Of a stretch of 64,000 nucleotides of DNA, positions 41,778 to 51,689 are shown piece by piece (position 1 is the stretch's first letter; the number at the start of each line of letters is the position of its first letter). The notes under the pieces are model-generated. The model saw only the letters and a program-made list of their open reading frames with translations. It searched no databases and had not been told where the DNA came from. The position numbers and the translations under genes were made by a program. This DNA comes from an uncultured Clostridia bacterium (GTDB taxonomy: Bacteria > Bacillota > Clostridia > Christensenellales > UBA1242), in assembly GCA_944377485.1 (NCBI GenBank), contig CALWFB010000006.1, positions 1-64,000 on the forward strand, given 5' to 3'.

Positions 41778-42635
41778 TTATTTAGAATCCAAACTTATAT
41801 TTATTTCCTTTTTCTTTGTTTTTTTATTTACAAAATATGCAATTAACAATAATATTCCGCTAATCAAAATTCCCACACCAATCAAAACAATCATGCAATT
41901 AGTCCGATTTGCGACATTATAATAAATTACTAATTCTTGTGTTAAATCATTTCCATCAATTATCCAAGTATGATAATATTTCCCATCTAATTCAGTGATA
42001 TAATCAGCATCACTGTGCTCCCTATGCAAATCAGTAATGTAAGTATATAAAAGTTCATTATTTTCACTTTCCACCAAGTTTGGATAATTTGTGGAATAGT
42101 AAGCATTTAATTTTTCATATAAATCAGAATAATTGACATACATGCTCAAACCGTAATAATAAATTTTATTATAAAAGAAGTGTTTTTTGGTATAAGTCTT
42201 TGAACTACTGTTATTCGTTATATTGTAATAATACCTATATATGTCCGAATTTTTAAACCTTATACCAATTACATACATATCATCTTGCCATGTATTTCCT
42301 ACCACTTCAATACCATTTTTGAAACTATTTAAAATACTAATTGTCTCACTGTCACTTGTTGTAGCAATATCTATACTAATTTTTAGATTCAAATTATAAA
42401 CAATCTGCTGGGCTTCATTCATGCTTGAAACTGAAATTCTATTTTTCATCTCATCTAATGTATATCCTGCATTTATAATCTCTTCTTCATTTAGGCTGAC
42501 ATATACAAGCTCATCAATACTTCCGTCTTCATTTGTGACAGTCATAGCACGTACACTACTGCATGCACTCAAACAAAAGACTACAACTAGTAGCATTATA
42601 CAAAATATAATTTTATAATATTTGCTTTTTGCCAT
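41778..42635 (-). CDS. Lipoprotein with C-terminal membrane anchor, unknown
   Basis: 285 aa. A signal of MAKSKYYKIIFCIMLLVVV with lipobox LSAC (Cys about 25). The outside part (about 26-235) is Tyr/Asn/Ser rich, without recognised motif. A single TM near the C-terminus (CMIVLIGVGILISGILLLIA, about 247-266) is followed by KKTKKKE inside. It would be held to the membrane twice. Repeated short motifs were not seen. It stands near radC and gyrA but not in their operon by distance. Confidence 0.7.
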   Translation of the reverse strand: MAKSKYYKIIFCIMLLVVVFCLSACSSVRAMTVTNEDGSIDELVYVSLNEEEIINAGYTLDEMKNRISVSSMNEAQQIVYNLNLKISIDIATTSDSETISILNSFKNGIEVVGNTWQDDMYVIGIRFKNSDIYRYYYNITNNSSSKTYTKKHFFYNKIYYYGLSMYVNYSDLYEKLNAYYSTNYPNLVESENNELLYTYITDLHREHSDADYITELDGKYYHTWIIDGNDLTQELVIYYNVANRTNCMIVLIGVGILISGILLLIAYFVNKKTKKKEINISLDSK

Positions 42636-42677
42636 GTATTAATTTATTCCATTAAATTCAAATAAATACTAAATCCT

Positions 42678-43463
42678 CTATTTTTCATTATCTTTATCCG
42701 AAACTGACGAATCTAATTGAAAAATATTGTCAATTTTATTGTAATATGAGTTATTCATGCTATCAATTTCTTTTTTCATTGAATAATAATCTTCCTCATT
42801 AAATATAAGATGATTATTTAATTCAATACCTAATATTTTACAACCCATCAGCAATTTAAATGTTATTTCAATATCTTCCTTACTCGGAACACATTTACCC
42901 TGTGGATGAGTATGAATAAACACAACACTACTAGCATGCGTGGCAGTAATTTGAGCGAGCAAAGTTTTAAAATCAAAACTAACACTCCTCTCATCTACCC
43001 CTTCAATATTTATCTCTTTTATCAAGGCATAATTAGAAGACAAACATAGGCAGAAAAATTCTTCTTTTTCTTTCACGACGTGTTTCTTTCTAAAATATGC
43101 CACAATCGCTCTAATATTATTTAATGACTTTGTATTGACCTTTGTTTTGCTTGCGTAAAAAACATCACAAAATTGGCTCAATAAATTTAAATATATAGCA
43201 CTTTCTCTGCCTATTCCATTATTAGCAATCAAGTCTTCAAATTTTGCATTACATACATCATATATTGAACCATACATATCAAGAAGTTTATGTGCCAATG
43301 CATTTGTATCTTTATAAGGAATAGAATATGTCAGCATCAATTCTAGCACTTCATGCTCATTGAAAGAACGCAAACCATATTCTACAAATTTATTTTTCAA
43401 TCTCTGTCTATGTCCTGCATGCAAATGATTTTGTGCATTAGATGGTTTCTGCATTTTCTTCAT
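42678..43463 (-). CDS. radC: RadC/MPN-domain protein, copy 2
   Basis: About 261 aa from an ATG at 43463 with GGAAG upstream; starts at 43481 and 43454 are also possible, and all overlap the gyrA end at 43438. [20 protein letters not shown] near the N-terminus matches copy 1. [18 protein letters not shown] is the HhH region. The JAB motif [22 protein letters not shown] (zinc ligand His-x-His and later Asp) is complete. Likely translated by coupling with gyrA, an unusual partnership. Role not established for either copy. Confidence 0.85.
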   Translation of the reverse strand: MKKMQKPSNAQNHLHAGHRQRLKNKFVEYGLRSFNEHEVLELMLTYSIPYKDTNALAHKLLDMYGSIYDVCNAKFEDLIANNGIGRESAIYLNLLSQFCDVFYASKTKVNTKSLNNIRAIVAYFRKKHVVKEKEEFFCLCLSSNYALIKEINIEGVDERSVSFDFKTLLAQITATHASSVVFIHTHPQGKCVPSKEDIEITFKLLMGCKILGIELNNHLIFNEEDYYSMKKEIDSMNNSYYNKIDNIFQLDSSVSDKDNEK

Positions 43464-45933
43464 CAACTTCTTCCGTATCAATATCTGAATTATCTCTATC
43501 TACCACTGCAACACTGACCACTTTGTCATTGGCACTGACTTTCATTAATCTAACACCTAAACTTGTCCTGCTCACTAGATTAATACTATCAGCATGAGTT
43601 CTAATCATCACACCATCGCCAGAGATTGCTAAGATATCCTTATTTTCATCTATTGGACGCATCGCTACGACCTTTCCTGTCTTTTCATTAAATACACCAG
43701 CTTTTAGTCCCTTGCCCCTTCTTCCTTGCAATCTATAATCACTGATTTTACTTCTCTTAGCATAGCCTTTTTCTGTCACTGTCAATAAATCCATATCAGG
43801 AACAATTGCAATCATATCAATGATGTTCTCATCTGGTTCTATCTTCATGCCTTTCACTCCAAGTGACGTTCTGCCAACCAACCTTATGGTTTTCTCGTTG
43901 AAACGAAGACATTTACCATTGTCAGATGCTATCAATAATTCATCATTAGGGTGAATTATCTTAGCACTAATCAAACTATCATTTTCATTTAATTTTATAG
44001 CGATTTTTCCATTTTTTCTAACATTGTCAAATTCTGAAAGTTTTGTCTTTTTAATTAAACCTTTTTTAGTAGCTAAAACGAGATATGCACTATCATCTCT
44101 TTCAAATTTGAGAATGGTATTAATTTTTTCGTCGGCTTCAAGTGGTAATAGATTTACCAATGCTCTACCTTTATTTTGTCTTCCAGCTTCTGGAATATTG
44201 TAAGCACGCAATACATAAACTTTACCAAGATTACTGAAAAACATTAGGTCATCATGGCTGTTTACCACAAACATGTCTGTCACAAAATCTTCTTCCTTAG
44301 TCTTATGCGCATTCACTCCACGACCTCCACGATGCTGTGACTTATATTCACTGACAGGAAGTCTCTTGACATACCCTTGACTAGTGAGCGAAATAACTAC
44401 ATCATGTCTCTCTATTAAATCTCCTATATCAATATCATCATAATCCATAATGATTTCTGATTTTCTAGGAGTTGGATATTTTTCTTTAATCTCTAATAAT
44501 TCAGTTTTTATAATCTCATTAATTTTACCTTCATCACTTAAAATCTCTTTTAAGTGTACAATTAAAATCTCTAATTCACCTAATTCGGCATTTAATTTTT
44601 CAACTTCTAATCCTGTCAGTCTACTCAATTTCATTTCTAGTATTGCATTTGCTTGACGCTCAGATAATTCAAATCTTGTTTGCAATTTAGTTAATGCGTC
44701 ATTTTTATCTTCACTCTGTTTAATAATTTTAATTACTTCATCAATATTATTTACTGCAATTACCAAGCCTTTTAAAATATGCTCACGTTCTTCTGCTTTC
44801 TTTAAGTCATATTTTGTACGTCTTGTAATCACTTCTCGTTGGAAAGACAAATAATAATAAATGATTTCTTGCAAATTAAGTACTTTTGGTCGTCCATCAA
44901 CTAATGCCAATAAGATTATTCCACTAGACATTTGTAAAGGAGTTTGTTTGTACAATTGATTGAGTATAATATGTGGGTTAGCATCTCGTTTAATTTCTAC
45001 CACAATACGCATACCATCTCTATCCGATTCATCTCTAACATCAGATATGCCATCAATCTTTTTATCCTTTGCTAAATTAGCGATTTGAGCAATCAATTTA
45101 GCTTTATTTACTTGATATGGAATAGCGTGTGCAACAATTCTAAAACGTTTTCCATTATCGTAAGTCTCTATATCTGTTTTAGCACGCATAACAACGCCAC
45201 CACGTCCAGTTTTATACGCCTGTTTGATTGCATTATTTCCTAGTATTTCACCACCAGTAGGAAAATCTGGTGCTGGGATATATTGCATTAACTCATCAAT
45301 GGTGATATTAGGATTATCAATCATCGCAACTACACCGTCGATTACTTCGTTCAAATTATGTGGTGGAATATTTGTCGCCATACCAACAGCAATGCCATCA
45401 CTACCATTTACCAATAGATTAGGGAAACGGCTTGGCAATACTTTTGGTTGCACGGTAGTCGCATCAAAGTTAGGATAAAAATCCACAGTATCTTTGTCAA
45501 TATCTCGCAACAATTCGCCTGCAATTTTACTCAGTCTTGCCTCGGTATAACGATATGCCGCGGCTGGGTCACCATCGACACTACCAAAATTTCCATTAGG
45601 GTCAATTAAAGGTTCATTGATTGTGAAATCTTGCGCAAGACGCACAAGTGCATCATAAACCGAACTATCACCATGTGGGTGATATTTACCCAACACATCT
45701 CCGACAATCTTTGCACATTTTCTAAATGGCTTATCACTAGTTAGTCCTGTTTCATTCATTGAATATAATATTCTTCTATGCACAGGTTTTAATCCATCTC
45801 GCACATCAGGAAGCGCACGTGACACATTTACAGCCATAGCATAAGCGATGAATGATTCCTTCATCTCGTGTTCTACATCTATATCTATATATCTAGTATT
45901 ATCAATTTTTTCAAACATTTCTTTATCTTTCAT
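43438..45933 (-). CDS. gyrA: DNA gyrase subunit A
   Basis: 831 aa. The quinolone region [15 protein letters not shown] is wild-type at the usual Ser83 and Asp87 positions, and the catalytic Tyr is in [11 protein letters not shown]. The GyrA box [15 protein letters not shown] near residue 530 tells GyrA from ParC. The C-terminal beta-pinwheel has repeating VKGM/GRRGKG-like turns. The start is a plain ATG 9 bp after the gyrB stop. It breaks and rejoins DNA in an ATP-driven A2B2 tetramer that introduces negative supercoils. Its end overlaps radC copy 2. Confidence 0.97.
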   Translation of the reverse strand: MKDKEMFEKIDNTRYIDIDVEHEMKESFIAYAMAVNVSRALPDVRDGLKPVHRRILYSMNETGLTSDKPFRKCAKIVGDVLGKYHPHGDSSVYDALVRLAQDFTINEPLIDPNGNFGSVDGDPAAAYRYTEARLSKIAGELLRDIDKDTVDFYPNFDATTVQPKVLPSRFPNLLVNGSDGIAVGMATNIPPHNLNEVIDGVVAMIDNPNITIDELMQYIPAPDFPTGGEILGNNAIKQAYKTGRGGVVMRAKTDIETYDNGKRFRIVAHAIPYQVNKAKLIAQIANLAKDKKIDGISDVRDESDRDGMRIVVEIKRDANPHIILNQLYKQTPLQMSSGIILLALVDGRPKVLNLQEIIYYYLSFQREVITRRTKYDLKKAEEREHILKGLVIAVNNIDEVIKIIKQSEDKNDALTKLQTRFELSERQANAILEMKLSRLTGLEVEKLNAELGELEILIVHLKEILSDEGKINEIIKTELLEIKEKYPTPRKSEIIMDYDDIDIGDLIERHDVVISLTSQGYVKRLPVSEYKSQHRGGRGVNAHKTKEEDFVTDMFVVNSHDDLMFFSNLGKVYVLRAYNIPEAGRQNKGRALVNLLPLEADEKINTILKFERDDSAYLVLATKKGLIKKTKLSEFDNVRKNGKIAIKLNENDSLISAKIIHPNDELLIASDNGKCLRFNEKTIRLVGRTSLGVKGMKIEPDENIIDMIAIVPDMDLLTVTEKGYAKRSKISDYRLQGRRGKGLKAGVFNEKTGKVVAMRPIDENKDILAISGDGVMIRTHADSINLVSRTSLGVRLMKVSANDKVVSVAVVDRDNSDIDTEEVDEENAETI

Positions 45934-45942
45934 CTCTTACTC

Positions 45943-47901
45943 CTAGACATCAAGGTCGGTCACAAGTGTCGCATGATTTTCAATAAATTCACGTCTACCT
46001 TCTGGACGGTCACCCATTAGCAAATCAAACACTTCATTACAACTTACTTCATCTTTCATCGTCACTTTTTTTAGTGTTCTAGTCTCTGGGTTCATAGTAG
46101 TCTCCCAAAGTAAATCGGCATTCATTTCTCCTAGACCTTTATATCTTTGTACATTATATCCTTTTTCAGTGTCTAAAACTGCGGCTTCTTTTTCTTCCTC
46201 TGTATAGTAATATGAAACCTGTTTTCCGTGGGTCACTTTATATAATGGTGGTTGTGCCACATACACATGTCCTTCTTCAATTAATGGACGCATATATCTG
46301 AAAAAGAATGTCAACATCAGAATTTCAATATGACTACCATCAACATCTGCATCAGTCATGATAATAATTTTGTCATATCTCAATTTTTTAGGGTCACAAT
46401 TCTCATATATACCACAGCCAAATGCTGTTATCATAGCATTAATTTCTGCGTTTTCCAGTGCATGTGCCAGTCTTGTCTTTTCAACATTCAAAATCTTTCC
46501 ACGAAGAGGTAAAATTGCTTGATATCGTCTGTCCCTGCCTGATTTTGCTGTACCACCAGCTGAATCACCCTCAACAATAAATATTTCACATTCACTAGCA
46601 TTTTTTGAACTACAATCTGCCAACTTCCCTGGCAAATTTGTAGATTCAAGTGCACTCTTTCTTCTAGTCTCTTCACGTGCATTTCTTGCAGCTTCTCTTG
46701 CTCGCTGAGACATCATACATTTGTTAATCAAATCTTTACTCTCTTTTGGGTGTTCTTCAAGATAATCTTTGAATGTTTCTTCCATCGCCTTTGAAGTAAA
46801 GGTTTTAATTTCATCTGTACCCAATTTGGTTTTAGTTTGCCCTTCAAATTGTGGTTCTTCCACTTTGACTGAAATTACAGCGACAATTCCTTCACGAGTA
46901 TCTTCTCCGCTTAACTTTTTATTATCCTTGATAATTTTATTGTTTATTGCATAATCATTAATTATTTTCATCAGACTATTTTTAAATCCGTCAACATGTT
47001 TTCCGCCTTCTTCGGTATTAATGTTATTGCAATAGCTGTGTATATTTTCAGTGTAAGTATCAGTATATTGAAAACTAAATTCAATCTCACATGTAGCATC
47101 TACACTTTTTCCATTTTCATCTTTTCGCTTGTATTTATATGTTTTGTCCACATATATAGGTTCTGGAAAAACGCAAGTTTTGTTTTCAGTAAGGTCAGCA
47201 ACAAATTCTTGAATGCCTCCCATGAATTGATATAAGTTTTCTTGCTCTTTGCCTTCTCTTAAATCAGACAAATGAATTCTAAGACCTTTGTTTAAAAATG
47301 CGATTTCTCTAAGTCTAGCTTTTAATGTATCATAATTAAATTCCGTAATTGGGAATATTTCATCATCTGGTTTAAATGTCACCTTTGTGCCTGTCTTTTC
47401 TATTGGGACATCACCCACAATAGTCAATCTTCCAGTTGGCACTCCTCTATGATATTCTTGATGATAATGTTTACCATTTTGATATATGTCCAAAATAAGT
47501 GTTTCACTAAGAGCATTGACGACAGACAATCCAACTCCATGAAGACCACCAGAAATCTTGTACCCTCCGCCGCCAAATTTACCGCCGGCATGTAATTTTG
47601 TCAGTACTAATTCTGCTGCACTGATTCCTTCTTTTTCATGAATACCAGTAGGTATGCCTCGACCATTGTCAAGCACACTAACTGAACCATCTTCATTAAT
47701 TATTACATTGATTTCATTACAGTATCCTGCAAGTGCTTCATCAATCGAGTTATCTACAATCTCAGTCACTAGGTGATGCAATCCTTTTTCATCGGTCGAA
47801 CCAATGTACATGCCTGGGCGTTTTCTTACGGGTTCCAATCCCTCTAATACTTGAATGGCACTCGCTCCATATTCGCCAGTCACTTTCAAATCATCTGTCA
47901 T
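45943..47901 (-). CDS. gyrB: DNA gyrase subunit B
   Basis: 652 aa, a usual length. GHKL ATPase motifs EIVDNSIDEA, DNGRGIPTG and GGKFGGGGYKISGGLHGVG in residues 45-130; TOPRIM motif EGDSAGGTAKSG (about 445-456), and IIMTDADVDGSHI for metal binding (about 515-527). LPLRGKILNVEK lies between. It supplies ATP energy to gyrase. AGGAG precedes the ATG. It is the first gene of the gyrB-gyrA-radC operon. Confidence 0.97.
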   Translation of the reverse strand: MTDDLKVTGEYGASAIQVLEGLEPVRKRPGMYIGSTDEKGLHHLVTEIVDNSIDEALAGYCNEINVIINEDGSVSVLDNGRGIPTGIHEKEGISAAELVLTKLHAGGKFGGGGYKISGGLHGVGLSVVNALSETLILDIYQNGKHYHQEYHRGVPTGRLTIVGDVPIEKTGTKVTFKPDDEIFPITEFNYDTLKARLREIAFLNKGLRIHLSDLREGKEQENLYQFMGGIQEFVADLTENKTCVFPEPIYVDKTYKYKRKDENGKSVDATCEIEFSFQYTDTYTENIHSYCNNINTEEGGKHVDGFKNSLMKIINDYAINNKIIKDNKKLSGEDTREGIVAVISVKVEEPQFEGQTKTKLGTDEIKTFTSKAMEETFKDYLEEHPKESKDLINKCMMSQRAREAARNAREETRRKSALESTNLPGKLADCSSKNASECEIFIVEGDSAGGTAKSGRDRRYQAILPLRGKILNVEKTRLAHALENAEINAMITAFGCGIYENCDPKKLRYDKIIIMTDADVDGSHIEILMLTFFFRYMRPLIEEGHVYVAQPPLYKVTHGKQVSYYYTEEEKEAAVLDTEKGYNVQRYKGLGEMNADLLWETTMNPETRTLKKVTMKDEVSCNEVFDLLMGDRPEGRREFIENHATLVTDLDV

Positions 47902-48232
47902 AATATCTCCTTATTAATGTCAATTTCATTGTTATAAAAGCACATTCAAAAGTCTAGAAATAGTAAATAAAATGCAATTGTTTGATATGGTTTTATAAAA
48001 AAATATATTATATATAAATATATAATATATTCTACCAAAATTATAGCAAAAAAACAAGTGTTTAACACCCTAAAAAATAGGGAAATTTGCCATATTTTAG
48101 CCATGTAATTTAATTATTTCAATCAAGATAAACCAACAAAAAAATTTGCTCAAAATTGAGCAAATTAATTACTAATTTTCATTTATTGGTTATAATAAGC
48201 CATTCGTTTAATAATGTAAAATATAATTTAGA
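47902..48232. other. Intergenic region between gyrB and metG
   Basis: No gene. It holds the gyrB upstream region with a long AT palindrome (AATATATTATATA / TATATAATATATT near 48001-48033), a small CCCTAAAAAATAGGG inverted repeat near 48069-48083, and the metG terminator at 48140-48166. The last 66 bp next to metG show nothing. Confidence 0.5.
48140..48166 (-). terminator. Terminator behind metG
   Basis: AATTTGCTCAA (48143-48153) and TTGAGCAAATT (48156-48166). On the minus strand a run of seven T's follows. It lies 67 bp after the metG stop. Confidence 0.7.
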
Positions 48233-49801
48233 TTAAACATTAATTTTGTTTAATTCTTCAATCTCTTTGTTGATATCCAAACGTTGATATAAATTTTCAT
48301 TTTTCGCTACCGCTGTATTGTCACCAATAAACCCGTATTCTCTGTAATTATCAAAACTATAAGGAATTGTTAGTCCCCAACTAGCGTAAACGAGTTTTGG
48401 TTTTACAGTCAAGAATGGCAAAAGCAGAGTATTTGTAATGATAATTGTTTCACTTAACACATTCAAAACAGTATTCAACCTTTCTGTATCCCCAGATTTT
48501 GCAAGCACCCAAGGAGCATTCTCGTCAATAAATTTATTGGCACGAGAAAACATCTCAAAAACTGTATTCAAAGCACCTGTCGGATTGATATCTTCCATCA
48601 TTTCAAACACCTGTTTGCGTTTGTTTAAAATCTCAGTCTGGAACTCTCTATCGCTTTCAGTTAAATTGGTTGCCCTGTTTATGGTTCCGCCAAGATATTT
48701 ACCTATCATTCCAATCGTTCTTGATACAAGATTGCCATATTCGTTGGCAAGATTGGTGTTGTATGAATTCAAAAATAATTCTTGCGTATATGGTCCATCC
48801 TGCCCAAAAATCACTTCTTTGATTAAAAACATTCTAATAGCATCAATGCCATATCTATCAGATAAAATACGTGGGTCAATCACACTTCCTGAATTGGCCT
48901 TTGACTTGGATAATTTTCCTCCGTCAAACAACAGCCAACCGTGCCCATAGACTTGTTTTGGCAAAGGCAGGTCAAGTGCCATCAAAATTGCTGGCCAAAT
49001 AATCGAATGGAAGCGAACAATCTCTTTCCCCACCACGTGAACATCGCACGGCCAAAACTTTTTAAATAGGGAATCATCTTTTTGAAGATATCCCAATGCA
49101 CTAATGTAGTTTGGCAACGCATCTATCCAAACATAAACTGTATGTTTTGGGTCAAAATCGACAGGCACTCCCCATTTCACACTGGTCCTGCTGACGCACA
49201 AATCTTTTAATCCAGGCTTTATGAAATTGTTTATCATTTCATTCACACGAGTATGCGGACGCAAAAAATCAGTCTCGGTCAGCAATTTTTCAATTCTATC
49301 CTGATACTTGCTAAGTCGGAAAAAATACGCCTCTTCTTCCATTGGTTCAACTGGTCTACCACAATCTGGGCATTTCCCGTCCACCAATTGTTCTTCTGTC
49401 CAAAACGATTCACACGGAGTGCAATATAGCCCTTTGTATGATGATTTGTAAATATCTCCCTTTTCGTACAACTTTTTGAATATCTTTTGCACTGTCTCGA
49501 CGTGACTAGAATCAGTAGTTCGAATAAATTTGTCGTACGAAATATCTAGCGTGTCCCAAAGAGCACGTGTGTCAGCAACAATCTCATTCAAATATTCTAT
49601 TTCACTGAGATTTTTTTCTCTCGCTATCTTTTCAATCTTCTGACCATGTTCGTCCGTTCCAGTTAGATAAAACACATCTTTTCCCATCATTCGATTAAAA
49701 CGAGCTATACTATCACAAAGAATTGTAGTATAGCAATTTCCTAACGTCATCTTGTTGCTAGGATAATAAATAGGTGTTGTGATATAAAATGTGTTCTTCA
49801 T
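48233..49801 (-). CDS. metG: Methionyl-tRNA synthetase
   Basis: 522 aa, the short form without the C-terminal tRNA-binding domain. TTPIYYPSNKMTLGNCYTT holds the class I signature, here TLGN and not HIGH. Zinc-knuckle cysteines are CTPC and CPDC (about 128-149). GKLSKSKANSG is the KMSKS loop (about 297-307). The helical C-terminal half matches the anticodon-binding domain. It charges initiator and elongator tRNA-Met. Its upstream neighbour is a SAM methyltransferase 36 bp away. Confidence 0.94.
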   Translation of the reverse strand: MKNTFYITTPIYYPSNKMTLGNCYTTILCDSIARFNRMMGKDVFYLTGTDEHGQKIEKIAREKNLSEIEYLNEIVADTRALWDTLDISYDKFIRTTDSSHVETVQKIFKKLYEKGDIYKSSYKGLYCTPCESFWTEEQLVDGKCPDCGRPVEPMEEEAYFFRLSKYQDRIEKLLTETDFLRPHTRVNEMINNFIKPGLKDLCVSRTSVKWGVPVDFDPKHTVYVWIDALPNYISALGYLQKDDSLFKKFWPCDVHVVGKEIVRFHSIIWPAILMALDLPLPKQVYGHGWLLFDGGKLSKSKANSGSVIDPRILSDRYGIDAIRMFLIKEVIFGQDGPYTQELFLNSYNTNLANEYGNLVSRTIGMIGKYLGGTINRATNLTESDREFQTEILNKRKQVFEMMEDINPTGALNTVFEMFSRANKFIDENAPWVLAKSGDTERLNTVLNVLSETIIITNTLLLPFLTVKPKLVYASWGLTIPYSFDNYREYGFIGDNTAVAKNENLYQRLDINKEIEELNKINV

Positions 49802-49837
49802 ATTTTCTCCTTAATTTTAAAATTTTAATGTTTTATT

Positions 49838-50422
49838 TTATTTAGAATTTTTCACCAAATATGCGATATAGTGACGGCTGTCGAATTCGAGTTTGTATTT
49901 ATCAAATTTCACCTTTGGATAATGCTCTGGGATTGGATTTTTGAATTTCTTTTTCTTAACGATTTTGAATCCTTTTTCTTTCAAATACTGCTCGATATAT
50001 CTAAAATGCACGCATGGGTCTTCAAATATGTCTATGATGAGGAAATAATCTGCCTTTATATCCATAATGTGATGGAACATATTTTCAAACGAATTGCCCC
50101 ACCTAAGCGCCTCGCCTAGCGAGCAATGGACTAGACAAAAATCATATTGTTTCCTAAAAGTTGTGGTGCAAATGTCCGCCTCCATTATCTCTAATCTATC
50201 GCTACCAATTGCATTTTCAAGTGGATTTTTCTTCCTATTATCTCCCGGAAAAATCACTGCATCAACTTTTGCTCGTGGGAAATATTTCAATGCAATGCTC
50301 GCACTAATCTTTCCGCTCCCTGCATCAATCACTTTTTTAAATTCGTCCCTATTCAACTTTTTCGTCATCACACGAATGATTTTATCGTGAATTAATTTTG
50401 ACGTATCGACCAATTTTTCCAT
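49838..50422 (-). CDS. Class I SAM-dependent methyltransferase-like protein
   Basis: 194 aa. KKVIDAGSGKISASIALKYF (about 29-48) is the glycine-rich SAM loop, followed by the acidic strand end KVDAVIFPG and LEIMEADICTT. FCLVHCSLGEALRWG has the place of motif IV, but without a classical DPPY or DxxY. Substrate not predictable. The gene is next to metG and a 122-aa gene in the same direction. Might act on RNA or small molecules. Confidence 0.7.
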   Translation of the reverse strand: MEKLVDTSKLIHDKIIRVMTKKLNRDEFKKVIDAGSGKISASIALKYFPRAKVDAVIFPGDNRKKNPLENAIGSDRLEIMEADICTTTFRKQYDFCLVHCSLGEALRWGNSFENMFHHIMDIKADYFLIIDIFEDPCVHFRYIEQYLKEKGFKIVKKKKFKNPIPEHYPKVKFDKYKLEFDSRHYIAYLVKNSK

Positions 50423-50431
50423 ATCTTTCCC

Positions 50432-50800
50432 CTATGGTAATCTAACTTTCAATACCTTATCTGCTTGCTTTTCTTGATTGATTTTATCATACATTATTGA
50501 CACATATTTCGGTCCATGCTCTCTAAGTTCTTCTATCATATTAGGAATTTTTTTATCCAATTTCCTTAAAAATGAAAATTTCAATCTCGATTTTAACATT
50601 GCTTTTACTTCTTCATTTGATAAATCTTCATTGTCTTTCAAAAATTCATATAGTGCCACAATTTGAAAATATTGTTCATTACTCAATTGTGTAATTGTAT
50701 AACTTCCTGCGGTTTGATTTTGTATTGATTTTGATGTTCTAGACATTTGCTTTGATTCTTTCAATTTGTTCGACAGCATAACAATTAAATTATTAGACAT
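50432..50800 (-). CDS. 122-aa hypothetical protein, helical
   Basis: Highly charged and helical; a serine/glutamine segment (KQMSRTSKSIQNQTAGSYTI) lies between two helices, and the C-terminal half (IPNMIEELREHGPKYVSIMY) looks like a coiled coil. No family recognised. AAAAGGGA precedes the ATG. It lies 9 bp before the methyltransferase gene and 21 bp after dtd, so it is in the same operon. Confidence 0.65.
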   Translation of the reverse strand: MSNNLIVMLSNKLKESKQMSRTSKSIQNQTAGSYTITQLSNEQYFQIVALYEFLKDNEDLSNEEVKAMLKSRLKFSFLRKLDKKIPNMIEELREHGPKYVSIMYDKINQEKQADKVLKVRLP

Positions 50801-50821
50801 AATGAATTTTCCCTTTTGCTT

Positions 50822-51256
50822 TTAAATCTCTTTATATATTGTGACCGGGCCATCAAGGTGGCAATCTATTTGCATATCTCCACCAAACTGACCTAACTTT
50901 GTATCAACTCCCAAATTTTTCAACTCATTCGCAACTGCCAGATAAAGATTTTCTGCTTTTTCTTTGTCTGCGGATAAAGAAAAGTCTGGTCGTGCTCCAC
51001 TGTTTTCACTTGTGCATAGTGTAAAATTTGATATCAACAACACCGAATAATTTAAATCAAGTACACTATCATTAAGTTTATCATTTCGAGCAAATAGACG
51101 AATAGTTGAAATTTTCTTTGCCATGCGTGTCACATTATTGATATCATCTGTCTTTGTCACGCCCAACATAACCATTAAGCCTGGACCAATCTCACTAATT
51201 AATTTGTCATCCACAGAAAGTTTAGCATATTTCACACGCTGAATTACTGCTCGCAT
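50822..51256 (-). CDS. dtd: D-aminoacyl-tRNA deacylase
   Basis: 144 aa, exactly the family length. MRAVIQRVKYAKLSVDDK at the N-terminus, LMVMLGVTKTDD, VLLISNFTLCTSENSGARPDF (about 72-92) with the SNFTL and SGxRPDF motifs, and DGPVTIYKEI at the C-terminus with the cross-subunit Gly-Pro motif. It frees tRNA from D-amino acids and glycine mischarged on tRNA-Ala. The yqeY gene ends 2 bp upstream. Confidence 0.95.
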   Translation of the reverse strand: MRAVIQRVKYAKLSVDDKLISEIGPGLMVMLGVTKTDDINNVTRMAKKISTIRLFARNDKLNDSVLDLNYSVLLISNFTLCTSENSGARPDFSLSADKEKAENLYLAVANELKNLGVDTKLGQFGGDMQIDCHLDGPVTIYKEI

Positions 51257-51258
51257 AC

Positions 51259-51678
51259 CTATCCCCTTGCAATTTTGCTCACTAAACTCATATCCACTTT
51301 CCCAGCATAATTTGCTTTGAAATGTTTCATCACTGACGGAATTGATTTATCTTCTAATGAATTAATTACTGCCATTATTTCCTCTTCCGTCATCATTTTT
51401 GGAAGATACTTTGAAATTATTTCAATCTGCTTAGCGATATTTCCAGCCTCAGTTTCATTTTTAACTTTAAGATAACTTTCTCTTTCCTCTGTTAGTTCTT
51501 TTATCGTCTTTTGAATGATTTGAACGACATCACTGTCCGCTTGCTCTTTTCCGTCCTTTTTCAGTTCAATGCTATTTAATAGCACCTTGTTCATCACCAC
51601 GCCGAAAATTGCACGTGCCACACTGTCGTGGTCTTTCATTGCTTGAACATTATCCTTTTTAATCTCATCAATCAACAT
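51259..51678 (-). CDS. yqeY: GatB/YqeY domain protein
   Basis: 139 aa. LIDEIKKDNVQAMKDHDSVA at the N-terminus, DVVQIIQKTIKELTEER, IISKYLPKMMTEEEI (about 91-105) and HFKANYAGKVDMSLVSKIARG at the end agree with the YqeY family (tail domain of GatB). Thought to bind tRNA. It lies 11 bp after dnaB, in the same operon. Confidence 0.93.
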   Translation of the reverse strand: MLIDEIKKDNVQAMKDHDSVARAIFGVVMNKVLLNSIELKKDGKEQADSDVVQIIQKTIKELTEERESYLKVKNETEAGNIAKQIEIISKYLPKMMTEEEIMAVINSLEDKSIPSVMKHFKANYAGKVDMSLVSKIARG

Positions 51679-51689
51679 ATTCTCTCCTT

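Noticed and set aside
48001-48034. Long AT palindrome upstream of gyrB
   Set aside because: Composed only of A and T in an AT-rich region, so chance or simple cruciform-prone DNA; no regulatory meaning can be supported.
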